Shown: in pieces, positions 26,537 to 34,447 of the stretch
Numbering within the stretch: the stretch's first letter is position 1
How the letters are laid out: every line of letters starts with the position of its first letter
The notes under the pieces: generated by a model
Database searches by the model: none
Told to the model about the DNA's origin: nothing
Seen by the model: only the letters and a program-made list of their open reading frames with translations
Assembly (NCBI GenBank): GCA_020638855.1
Contig: JACKHT010000001.1
Span: 372,001 to 436,000 of the forward strand
Direction: 5' to 3'
Length of the DNA stretch: 64,000 nt
Source of the DNA: Planctomycetota bacterium
Lineage (GTDB): Bacteria; Planctomycetota; UBA1135; GCA-002686595
Made by a program: the position numbers and the translations under genes

Positions 26537-28993
26537 ATGGCTTCGCGCAGCATGGCGGCCTGGGGGTCGTGGCTCTTGATGGTGGCGAGTGCGTTTGCGG
26601 TACCTCAGACTTTGCAGGGTACGGCCCCTGAAAGCACTCCCGGCGCGCCCGGCGACCTAGCCGTGCTACTCGAGCGCTACCAGGACCAACTCACCCAGGT
26701 GCGCTTGGGGGCAATCGATGCCGAAGCACCCCTTGCCGAGACCTCCGCTGCCCTGGGCCTCCTCGGGCGTGCAGACGCGGAACAAGTCGCGCGGTTCTAC
26801 TTGGAAATGCCGCGCGAGCAACGCCGCGCGGGTCTGGAAGCAGAAGAGCGCTTCCTGTCCATCCGTGCCCGCATCCAAGACGCGAGCCGAATGGCCCCCG
26901 AACGCTGGATGCTCGACCGCGAACGCATTCGCGGCGAACTCTTGGCCCTGATCGAATCGCAAACCAGCGCCTTGGACCCCACCCCCGCTGCCCGGGCCCA
27001 CGCCCTGCTCGCCCGGCTCGACGTGGCGCGGCTCGACCGCGATGGCAGCCTCGACGAAGATCGCCGCGAAGAACTCTTGGAGCGCGCCGAACACCACGCG
27101 CAAGCCGCACGAAACCTGTTTGGCCAAGCCCACCAGCGCACCCCACAACTCGAACCATTGTGGTTGCAAGCCGAACTGCAACGCCTAGGTGGTGACACCA
27201 CGCTCGCGGGCCAAAACTACCGCGAACTCGCCGACCTAGCGTCTGCCACGGGACGCGATGAGTACCGCGTCCAAGCCCTGCGCGGGCTGGTGTGCTTGGC
27301 GCGTGAAGCTGGGGATGTGTTGGCGCTCGAGCAGCGCTTGCAGGAATGGTCCCAATTGGAAGACCCGCGCGAATCCTGGCCCCTGGCCATGGAACAAAGC
27401 CTGTGGCTGCTCGCCCAAGACCTGCCACGTAATGCGCTCACCACGCTGTGGGCATGCCAGCCCAAAGCGGAAGCCGATCGTCCCGCCTGGCAAGCCTTGC
27501 TGGCATCCGCCTTGCGCCGGCGGGGCCACTTGCCCGCTGCGAGGCGTGCCTTGGAACGCATGCAGTCGGAGCATCCCGAGGAGATCGAACTCTTGACCTT
27601 GGCAGCGGCCGAACAGGAGCGCGTCGAAGGAAATCCCCTCCAAGCGCGGGTCGTGCTGGAAGGCGCCTACCCGTTCGATCGTTGGTCGCCCCGCGGTCGG
27701 GTGCAGGCCTTGGCGCTCTTCGGCGAAGTGCTGCTCGCGGTGAAGGAGCCGCGCCACGCGAGCCGGGTGCTGGACGAAGCGCTCGAAAGTGCCCGCACCT
27801 GGGAATCGCGCCGCCTCGGACCCGGAAGCGTGGCGGGCGAATGGCTCGGGTTGCACGCCGTGGTGTTGGCTGCACAAGCGCGGGCGGAGAGCGGCGACTT
27901 GCTGGGCGCTGCGGCGGTACTCGAGCAAAACCAGGCGCGCAACCTGCGACGCGCGGTCGGTGGCTTCGCACCCACCGAGGCACTCCGCACAGGCTTGGAG
28001 GCCGCGCGCGAAAGAGGCGCAGGCCTTTTGGCCTATGGCTTTGGGTCGGACTTCGGCTTGGTGGTGTACCTGGGTCCAGATGGTCGCGAGGCCTTCGCGC
28101 GCATCGAGCATGGCCGCGGCGCATGGCAATTGGCGCTGCGCCGCTGGTCGCAAGCCGTACGCACCGCCCACGATGCGCAGGCCTTGGCCCTGGGCGCCGA
28201 ACTCTCCGCGTCCCTCTTCCCATCCGAGGTGCAAGCGGCGCTGGCAGGCCAGGAAGGCCGCCCCCTGCTGCTGCTCGCCCACGGCCTTTTGCAATCCATG
28301 CCGCTCGCGTTGCTTTCTTGGCAGGAGACACCCCTGCCCGAAGCATTCGACCTGCACGCAAGCCCCTCGCTACCCAACGCCTCCGGAGCGGAGCCCACCT
28401 GGAACCAAATCCCCTGGCGCTTCTTGGGCAGCCCCGCGCAAACCCAAGAACCCGATCTGCCCGCGGCCAGCGCCGAACTCCAAACCCTAGCGGCTGCCCA
28501 CCGGGCTGCCGTGCTCGTTCTTGGCGCGGCGCTCAACCCGCAGGCCATGCAAGAGGCCCTTGCCACGAGCGACGCGTTGCACATCGCCACACACCTCGTC
28601 GCCAGCACGCAATGCGATGGCCAAGGCTACGCCGGCCACGGCCTCTTGCTCAGCGCTGGCGAAGTCACGTGTGCGGCCGAGATTGCGAACCGCAGTGGTG
28701 CGCACCCACTTGTGTACCTCGGTACTTGTTCGTCGGGCACCGGCACTCTGCTCGACGGTGAGGGCACCTTGGGCATCGCGCGCGCCTTCCTCGAAAGCGG
28801 CACGCGCAATCTGGTGATCAGCCTATGGCCCGTCGAAGACCTCGCCGCTGCGCGCTTCGCGAGCGGTTTGCACCAAGCCCTCGACCAAGGCCTTGCGCCT
28901 GGCCAAGCCGTGCAAGCGGCCCGATCTCTGCTGCGTGCCGAAGGCTTCCCCCTGGCGGATTGGGCCGCTTTCCAGCACCTGGGCTTGGATTGA
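26537..28993 (+). CDS. Exported TPR-like protein with C-terminal CHAT protease domain
   Basis: An 818-aa protein. It begins with a hydrophobic signal-like segment (about residues 6-22). A long helical region to about residue 480 contains repeats such as ALLASALRRRGHLPAARRAL that resemble TPRs. A CHAT domain occupies about residues 500-818. The CHAT catalytic dyad of the caspase/separase fold is H686 in LHIATHL and C731 in GTCSSGTG. It is eight bases downstream of the anti-sigma gene, so the three genes form one operon. A protease next to an anti-sigma factor suggests regulated cleavage, but the target is not known. Whether the signal segment leads to export or anchoring is uncertain. Confidence 0.83.
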   Translation: MASRSMAAWGSWLLMVASAFAVPQTLQGTAPESTPGAPGDLAVLLERYQDQLTQVRLGAIDAEAPLAETSAALGLLGRADAEQVARFYLEMPREQRRAGLEAEERFLSIRARIQDASRMAPERWMLDRERIRGELLALIESQTSALDPTPAARAHALLARLDVARLDRDGSLDEDRREELLERAEHHAQAARNLFGQAHQRTPQLEPLWLQAELQRLGGDTTLAGQNYRELADLASATGRDEYRVQALRGLVCLAREAGDVLALEQRLQEWSQLEDPRESWPLAMEQSLWLLAQDLPRNALTTLWACQPKAEADRPAWQALLASALRRRGHLPAARRALERMQSEHPEEIELLTLAAAEQERVEGNPLQARVVLEGAYPFDRWSPRGRVQALALFGEVLLAVKEPRHASRVLDEALESARTWESRRLGPGSVAGEWLGLHAVVLAAQARAESGDLLGAAAVLEQNQARNLRRAVGGFAPTEALRTGLEAARERGAGLLAYGFGSDFGLVVYLGPDGREAFARIEHGRGAWQLALRRWSQAVRTAHDAQALALGAELSASLFPSEVQAALAGQEGRPLLLLAHGLLQSMPLALLSWQETPLPEAFDLHASPSLPNASGAEPTWNQIPWRFLGSPAQTQEPDLPAASAELQTLAAAHRAAVLVLGAALNPQAMQEALATSDALHIATHLVASTQCDGQGYAGHGLLLSAGEVTCAAEIANRSGAHPLVYLGTCSSGTGTLLDGEGTLGIARAFLESGTRNLVISLWPVEDLAAARFASGLHQALDQGLAPGQAVQAARSLLRAEGFPLADWAAFQHLGLD

Positions 28994-29000
28994 CCAGGTC

Positions 29001-29789
29001 CTAGCGCGTGGTGTTCGCCGCGACCGGTTCGAGCGCCGCCAAGATCGGTTCCAAAGTTTCGATGTTGCCGAGCTGGCCGGGGTGCCAACGAGCGTAGAGC
29101 ACGATCGCGTCGGTGCCGCGGGTCATGTTGATGCGCACGACGTCGTGAAACGAAGTCTCACTGCCCTGTTTGCGGAAGTAGCGAATGCGCACAAACGGCA
29201 ACTTGTAGCCGTTCCAAGCGATGTAGCCCGTGTCCATCGGGGTGCTGCCCCCGGTCTCGGGGATCTGCGATAGGTCTTGGAACTGCAACGCGCCGAACTC
29301 CTTAGCCAGGGTCGCTTCGGCGCTGGACTTCGGATAGTGCACGAGGGCCCATTGCCAGGGCTTGTGACCGGGCTCGCCGCCAGGAAGCCTGAGCCAAGGG
29401 CTGTTCGGGTTGAACTTGCCCGACATGCTTCCCCCGCCACCGAAGCGGCGCATACGCCAATCGTCGCCGCCTCCACCGCCCATTCCCTTGGGACCACCAA
29501 AGGAAGTCTCCGAACCCATTTCGTCGGCAGGCGGCAGATCGCCTGGATCGCCAAAGAGCGCGAGGCTGCGGCCATCTGCAAGTGCCGTCGTGATGAGCGG
29601 TTGCCAGTCGACAGGCAAGGCACCGACTTGCATCGTGGTACCCAGCACCTTGTCGATCGTCAGCGGGCCGGCTGGCTTGCGCAGGGCAAAGCCCAAGAGA
29701 CCCAACAAGACCACCAGACCCAAGGTGCTGCCCAGGATGGCGCCCACACCACGCGGGGCCGGGCTCGACTCGTTAGGGCTCGGGGTCAC
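29001..29789 (-). CDS. Membrane-anchored protein of unknown function with Gly-rich linker
   Basis: A 262-aa protein I do not recognise. One membrane helix lies near residues 15-36 (GAILGSTLGLVVLLGLLGFAL). After a short folded stretch there is a Gly/Met-rich segment (about 95-125, with GGGGGDDWRMRRFGGGG). A C-terminal domain of about 130 residues has mixed strands and the sequence GTDAIVLYARWHP. It starts with a GTG overlapping the stop of the upstream hydroxyacyl-CoA dehydrogenase (GTGA). This coupling links it to the acyl-CoA operon but gives no function. Confidence 0.65.
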   Translation of the reverse strand: MTPSPNESSPAPRGVGAILGSTLGLVVLLGLLGFALRKPAGPLTIDKVLGTTMQVGALPVDWQPLITTALADGRSLALFGDPGDLPPADEMGSETSFGGPKGMGGGGGDDWRMRRFGGGGSMSGKFNPNSPWLRLPGGEPGHKPWQWALVHYPKSSAEATLAKEFGALQFQDLSQIPETGGSTPMDTGYIAWNGYKLPFVRIRYFRKQGSETSFHDVVRINMTRGTDAIVLYARWHPGQLGNIETLEPILAALEPVAANTTR

Positions 29790-30652
29790 TGGGCGGACCA
29801 ATCGTAGAAGCCTTTCCCACTCTTCTTGCCCAATTCGCCGCGAGCGACCATTTGGCGCAGGAGCTCGGGCGGAGTGAAGCGGTCGCCCAGGGTGGACTGC
29901 AGGTATTCGGCGATCGAGAGCCGCACATCGAGGCCCACCAAGTCGGTGAGTTTCAACGGCCCCATCGGGAAGCCGTAGCCCAGCACCATCGCCTTGTCGA
30001 TGTCCTCAGCACTGGCGACTTGCTCTTCGACCATGCGGATGGCTTCCATGCCGATCGCAATGCCAAGCCGTGAGGAAGCGAACCCCGGGGCGTCGCGCAC
30101 GTCGATCGGCTCCTTGCCCATGCGGCGCGCGAGGTCGAGCGCGGCTTGCACCGCGCTTGGATCCGACTGGTCCGCGCGCACCACTTCCACCAACTTCATG
30201 ATGTGCACCGGATTGAAGAAGTGCATGCCCACCACCCGCTCGGGGTGCGGGCTGGCCTTGGCGATCTCCGTCAAGGAGAGCGACGAGGTGTTGCTCGCGT
30301 AGAGCGCCTTGGGACCCAGCTGCTCGCCCATGCGGCGGAAGAGGTCTTGCTTGAGCGCGATCCGTTCGGGCACCGCTTCGATGACCACGTCGGCGCCCGC
30401 CAAGGCCCCCTCCAAATCGGTGTGTCCGGAGAGCTTGGTGATGGCGCTATCGCGCACGCTGGCCTCCACTTTGCCACGCGAGACACCCGCTTCGAGGTTC
30501 TTCGCGACGGCTTGCAAACCGCGCTCGACCGCTTCGGGAGCCACGTCGAAGAGGCGGGTTTCCAGCCCGGTCATGGCCAAGACTTGGGCGATGCCGTGGC
30601 CCATGGTGCCCGCGCCCAGGACGGCGGCGGTCTTCATATCGGATGCGTTCAT
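29786..30652 (-). CDS. 3-hydroxybutyryl-CoA dehydrogenase
   Basis: A 288-aa single-function 3-hydroxyacyl-CoA dehydrogenase, the third in this window. It shows GAGTMG at residues 13-18, YASNTSSLSL, the catalytic histidine in GMHFFNPVHIM, and GPLKLTDLVGLD in the C-terminal domain. ATG at position 1 (MNASDMKT) or the ATG five codons later are both possible starts. It lies 17 bases after an MDR oxidoreductase gene and overlaps the next gene by four bases. With the enoyl-CoA hydratase upstream it forms a small acyl-CoA cassette. Confidence 0.93.
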   Translation of the reverse strand: MNASDMKTAAVLGAGTMGHGIAQVLAMTGLETRLFDVAPEAVERGLQAVAKNLEAGVSRGKVEASVRDSAITKLSGHTDLEGALAGADVVIEAVPERIALKQDLFRRMGEQLGPKALYASNTSSLSLTEIAKASPHPERVVGMHFFNPVHIMKLVEVVRADQSDPSAVQAALDLARRMGKEPIDVRDAPGFASSRLGIAIGMEAIRMVEEQVASAEDIDKAMVLGYGFPMGPLKLTDLVGLDVRLSIAEYLQSTLGDRFTPPELLRQMVARGELGKKSGKGFYDWSAQ

Positions 30653-30669
30653 GGATTGCTTGCGGGGAG

Positions 30670-31707
30670 TTAGGCGCCGGGGACGAGCACGATTTTGCCC
30701 ACCACTTCGCGGCTTTCGACCAAGCGATGGGCTTCGGCCACGTCGCTCATGGGCAGGATGGAATGGACCACGGGACGGTAGGTACCCGCAGCAAGGCGCT
30801 CAAGGATCAAGGGCAGCGCCGACCGCGGCCCCATGGTCGATCCCAGCACCGACTGGTTCTTGATGAACAGGTGCGGCAGGTTGATTTCCACTTTGGGTCC
30901 GGTAGTGCCGCCACAGGTGACCAGTCGTCCGTTGCGTGCCAAGCTCTTCATGGACTCGCCCCAAGTGGCCGGCCCCACGTGCTCGAGGACCACGTCCGCA
31001 CCATGGCCGTCGGTCATTTGTTTGACGATGCGCGACCAACCGGGTTCGGCGGGATCCAACACGTGGTCCGCACCCAAGTCCAACGCGAGCTGGCGCTTGG
31101 CCTCGGTCGATCCGGTGGCGATCACGCGCGCCCCTTCGCGCTTGGCGATTTGGATGCCCGCCGAGCTCACCCCCGAACCGGCCGCAATCACAAGCACGGT
31201 TTCTCCGGAGCGCACCCGAGCCCGCTCCATGAGCATGCCCCAGGCGTCGAGGAACACGAGCGGGGTGGCCGCCGTGGCCACCGGATCCAAGCCCGGGGGC
31301 AAGGGCGTCACGTAGCGCTCGGGCAGCACGACGTACTCGACGTCGTAGCCGTTGCCATGTTCGCCGCGGATCTGGTAGTCCGCAGCCAGGTGGTCTTCGC
31401 CGCGCCGCACTTCGATCGAACCCAAGTTGTCGTTGTAGCCCGGCTCGAGCAGGACTTGTTGGCCGACTGCCGAACCGTGGGTTCCGGGGCCCAACGCGAC
31501 GATTTCGCCGGTTCCGTCACAACCTAAGATGCGCGGGAACTCGACGGGGAAGCCGGGCATACCACGCCGCACCCACACATCGAGGTGGTTGACCGAAACG
31601 GCGAGCACACGGCAGAGCACCTCGCCGCGGCCGGGTTCGGGAATCGGCAGGTCGTCGACCTGCAACACTTCGGGGCCCCCATGGGCATGGATTCGGATGG
31701 CTTGCAT
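30670..31707 (-). CDS. MDR-superfamily NAD(P)H oxidoreductase (quinone reductase-like)
   Basis: A 345-aa medium-chain dehydrogenase/reductase. The N-terminal GroES-like half includes GRGEVLCRVLAVSVNHLDVWVRRG, with Asn where zinc alcohol dehydrogenases have a ligand cysteine. The cofactor half has VLVIAAGSGVSSAGIQIAK. The lobe that usually holds the structural zinc (near residues 95-120) has no cysteine at all. It therefore appears to be a zinc-free reductase, perhaps acting on an enoyl-CoA or quinone. It lies ten bases downstream of a crotonase gene and upstream of a hydroxyacyl-CoA dehydrogenase, which favours a CoA-ester substrate. Confidence 0.82.
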   Translation of the reverse strand: MQAIRIHAHGGPEVLQVDDLPIPEPGRGEVLCRVLAVSVNHLDVWVRRGMPGFPVEFPRILGCDGTGEIVALGPGTHGSAVGQQVLLEPGYNDNLGSIEVRRGEDHLAADYQIRGEHGNGYDVEYVVLPERYVTPLPPGLDPVATAATPLVFLDAWGMLMERARVRSGETVLVIAAGSGVSSAGIQIAKREGARVIATGSTEAKRQLALDLGADHVLDPAEPGWSRIVKQMTDGHGADVVLEHVGPATWGESMKSLARNGRLVTCGGTTGPKVEINLPHLFIKNQSVLGSTMGPRSALPLILERLAAGTYRPVVHSILPMSDVAEAHRLVESREVVGKIVLVPGA

Positions 31708-31716
31708 GGTGCGCGG

Positions 31717-32550
31717 CTAACGGCCTTCGAAGATGGGTTGGCGCTTTTCTTGGAAGGCGGCGATGCCTTCTTGGGCGTCGCTCGATTGGAACAGGCGCTG
31801 CTGCAGTTCGCGCTCGAGCGCCAGCCCCGACTCGAGCGGCAGGTCGAGCCCGCCCTTGATGGCGCGCTTGATCAGCCCCACGCTCATGGCGGCGCGGTTC
31901 GGGGTGCAATAAGTGCGCGCCATGCGCAGCACCGCTTCGAGGAAGACGGTTTCGTCCTTGGCATCGATTTGCTCGTCCACCAAACCGAGGGCTTCGGCGC
32001 GGTCGAAGTCAAAGGTCTCGCCGCTGGCCATGATCGCGATGGCCTTGCTGGCGCCCACGATGCGCCCCAGGCGTTGGGTTCCGCCGGTCCCGGGCAGCAC
32101 ACCCAGGGCGACTTCGGGCAAACCGCATTTGCCCGAACCGCGCCGAGCCCAGCGCAGGTCCGCGGCGAGCGCCACCTCGAGTCCCCCACCCACGCAATGA
32201 CCTCCGAGCGCGGCGATCACGAGCTTGTTCGTGTTCTCGAGGCGCAGCAGGGTTTCGTTGGCGTGCAAGCAAAACTGGTACTTGAAGGTCGGGGTGACGT
32301 TGCCAAGCATGGAGATGTCCGCGCCCGCGCAGAAGAACTTCTCCCCAGCCCCGGCCAGCACGATCACTTGCACCGCGTCATCGAAGCGGGCGCGCAGGAT
32401 GGCCCCGTCGAGATCGAGCATCATCTCGTGGCTGTAGCCATTGGCCGGCGGATGACAAAGCGTGATCAGGGCGATGCCTTGCCCGCTTTGGTATTGCACC
32501 TTGCCATGGGGCATGGCGGCGGGTTCGGAGAGTTGGACGGTGGTATCCAT
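31717..32550 (-). CDS. Enoyl-CoA hydratase/isomerase family protein
   Basis: A 277-aa crotonase-family enzyme. CAGADISML (74-82) forms the oxyanion hole. Both hydratase glutamates are present at E125 in GGGLEVALA and E146 in LPEVALGVLPG. The N-terminal 15 residues precede the domain, and translation could also begin at M13. GAGGAACC directly before the ATG resembles a Shine-Dalgarno site and is part of a repeated GGTTCCTCGGGG motif on the other strand. It heads the cassette with the MDR reductase and a 3-hydroxyacyl-CoA dehydrogenase. Confidence 0.9.
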   Translation of the reverse strand: MDTTVQLSEPAAMPHGKVQYQSGQGIALITLCHPPANGYSHEMMLDLDGAILRARFDDAVQVIVLAGAGEKFFCAGADISMLGNVTPTFKYQFCLHANETLLRLENTNKLVIAALGGHCVGGGLEVALAADLRWARRGSGKCGLPEVALGVLPGTGGTQRLGRIVGASKAIAIMASGETFDFDRAEALGLVDEQIDAKDETVFLEAVLRMARTYCTPNRAAMSVGLIKRAIKGGLDLPLESGLALERELQQRLFQSSDAQEGIAAFQEKRQPIFEGR

Positions 32551-32703
32551 AGGTTCCTCGGGGGGTTCCTCGGGGGTAGGACACGGCAGCGTAACGCGCC
32601 GCTCGGCCGCCGTCCACGGAGGCGCCCGATCCCGGACGGCTTGGGGGTCCTGCGCTGCCAGCGACGGTCGCCAGGCCCCAAGCGAGCCAAACGCAGCGTG
32701 AAC

Positions 32704-34293
32704 CTAGGGTCTGCGTACGTGGTAGCGGTTGCCTTGCCACGCCTCGACTTGGCCCTTTTCGAGGAGTTCTTCTTCCATCAAGTCGCGCTGCAGGCGGCCA
32801 TCGTCAACCCGCTCGGGGATCAACGCGAGCTCGTCCAGGCCATCGCCTCCACCCGCCAGGTAGTTGTTGGTCACGAAATGATAGCTGCGGGCTGGGTCGA
32901 GCGGTTGGCCTTCGATCAGGACTTCCACCATTTTCCACCCATCTCCGTCGGCCTGGACGGTGATCTCCGCGCCGCTGAATTCGAGCATGCGCGGGCTGTC
33001 GCTCTCCACGCACCTGCGCAGGAAGGCTTCGAGCTCCGCGCCGGGCATGGTCAAGGTCACCAGCGAGTTGTCGAACGGCAGGATCGAGAACACGTCGCGC
33101 CGGGTGATCGGACCCGCCTTCCAATCCGCGCGCAGCCCGCCGCGGTTCTGGATGGCGATGTCGCCGCCCGCTTTGGCCAACATGACGTCGGTGACCCAGT
33201 TGCCCAGGGGCGAAGTTTGCCACAAGGCTTTGCTGCGCGGCATGTCGCGGGCGATGCTGCCCACCACCACCGCCATGCTGGCCTCGGTTTCCTTTTGGAC
33301 CTCGGCGCACAGCGCCGCCACCTCGGGGGCTTCGCCGCCCGCCACCGTGTCCTCGAACAGGTTGACCACCTGGGCCTGCATGGCAATCGGCTTACCGGTT
33401 GCCCCGTCGAGCGTGACGTCGATACGCCCCACCCCACGGCCCTTGCTGCCCGCCTGCACGATCAAGGTGTCGCCTTGGTGCCGCCCGTGGGGCAAAAGCG
33501 TGTGCGAGTGCCCGCCGATGATCAGCGGCAAGTCCGGGACGGCTTGGGCCAAGGCTTCATCGGCTTCGACGCCCATGTGGGTGATCGGGAGCACCCAGTC
33601 GCAGTCCTTGCGCAGTTCCCCGCGCAAGCGGGTCAGCGTTTCGGCCTCGCTGTTCCAAGTCAAGGTGCTGGCCGATGGATGGGTGATGCTGGGGGTTTGC
33701 GTGGTCAAGAGTCCCACCAGGGCGATGCGACTTCCAGCCCGTTCGACGATCTTGTAAGGCAAGGTGCCCCCGAGCGTCTGCCCATTGGGCTCGCGCACGT
33801 TGGCGAGCAGCGCTGGCATCGAAACCGCCTGCAGGTGCTCCAGCAATTGGCCGACCCCATGGTCGAACTCGTGGTTGCCCACGCACAAGACGTCGTAGCC
33901 AACCTTCGAAAGGATGCGTACCAGCGGCAAGCCCTTTTCGAGCGCACCTTCGGGGGTTCCCTGGAACCAATCGCCCGCATCGACCACCAAAACGTCGTCG
34001 CCGTCGAGCGCGGCTTGCTTGCGGACCAAGTCGATGTAGCGCGCGATGCGTTCGACCCCCCCCACCAAGGGCGGCGGGTTCTGGTCCCGGATCCACGTGG
34101 CCGGCAACGGCAGGATCTGCCCGTGGATGTCGTTGGTGTGCAGGATGATCAGATGCCGCGGCTGGGCAGCGGGCGCGGGACCAGGCTCTTGGCCAATCGC
34201 TCCACAGGCGCTCCAGATCGCCAAAAGCGGAACGAGGAACAGACCGCCCAGCAAGGAGCGACGGGAAGCGGTGCATCGGATCGAGATGGCCAT
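32704..34293 (-). CDS. Exported 5'-nucleotidase / bifunctional metallophosphatase
   Basis: A 529-aa UshA-like enzyme. A basic N-terminus and hydrophobic segment (residues 11-29), ending WSAC, mark export, possibly as a lipoprotein though the lipobox is imperfect. The metallophosphatase domain has HTNDIHG, DAGDWFQGT, GNHEFDHG, THMG and GGHSHT, the full two-metal set. The C-terminal nucleotidase domain has NRGGLRAD and NNYLAGGGDG for base binding. It should hydrolyse extracytoplasmic nucleotides or UDP-sugars to provide nucleoside and phosphate. It is 153 bases downstream of nothing but a spacer to the hydratase gene, so it may be separately transcribed. Confidence 0.92.
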   Translation of the reverse strand: MAISIRCTASRRSLLGGLFLVPLLAIWSACGAIGQEPGPAPAAQPRHLIILHTNDIHGQILPLPATWIRDQNPPPLVGGVERIARYIDLVRKQAALDGDDVLVVDAGDWFQGTPEGALEKGLPLVRILSKVGYDVLCVGNHEFDHGVGQLLEHLQAVSMPALLANVREPNGQTLGGTLPYKIVERAGSRIALVGLLTTQTPSITHPSASTLTWNSEAETLTRLRGELRKDCDWVLPITHMGVEADEALAQAVPDLPLIIGGHSHTLLPHGRHQGDTLIVQAGSKGRGVGRIDVTLDGATGKPIAMQAQVVNLFEDTVAGGEAPEVAALCAEVQKETEASMAVVVGSIARDMPRSKALWQTSPLGNWVTDVMLAKAGGDIAIQNRGGLRADWKAGPITRRDVFSILPFDNSLVTLTMPGAELEAFLRRCVESDSPRMLEFSGAEITVQADGDGWKMVEVLIEGQPLDPARSYHFVTNNYLAGGGDGLDELALIPERVDDGRLQRDLMEEELLEKGQVEAWQGNRYHVRRP

Positions 34294-34447
34294 GGGCCAG
34301 AGCCTAGCGGCCGGTGCCTCGACTGGGGAATGGGAAAGGAGTTCCTTACCGGACGCTTAAGAAATCCGAGCAGGCATCAGGTCGGGGCCTCTCCCGACTC
34401 GATGCATAGACCGGTGTCCCCGCTCCCCTGGGACCCCCTCTAGGAAG

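Noticed and set aside
26537..28993. Type III-E CRISPR Csx29-like effector
   Set aside because: The TPR-CHAT layout is similar, but there is no Cas7-11, no array and the protein seems exported.
31585..34443. 952-codon open frame on the plus strand
   Set aside because: It runs opposite the enoyl-CoA hydratase and 5'-nucleotidase genes, which have full motif sets. The plus-strand product is His/Arg/Gly-rich without domains.
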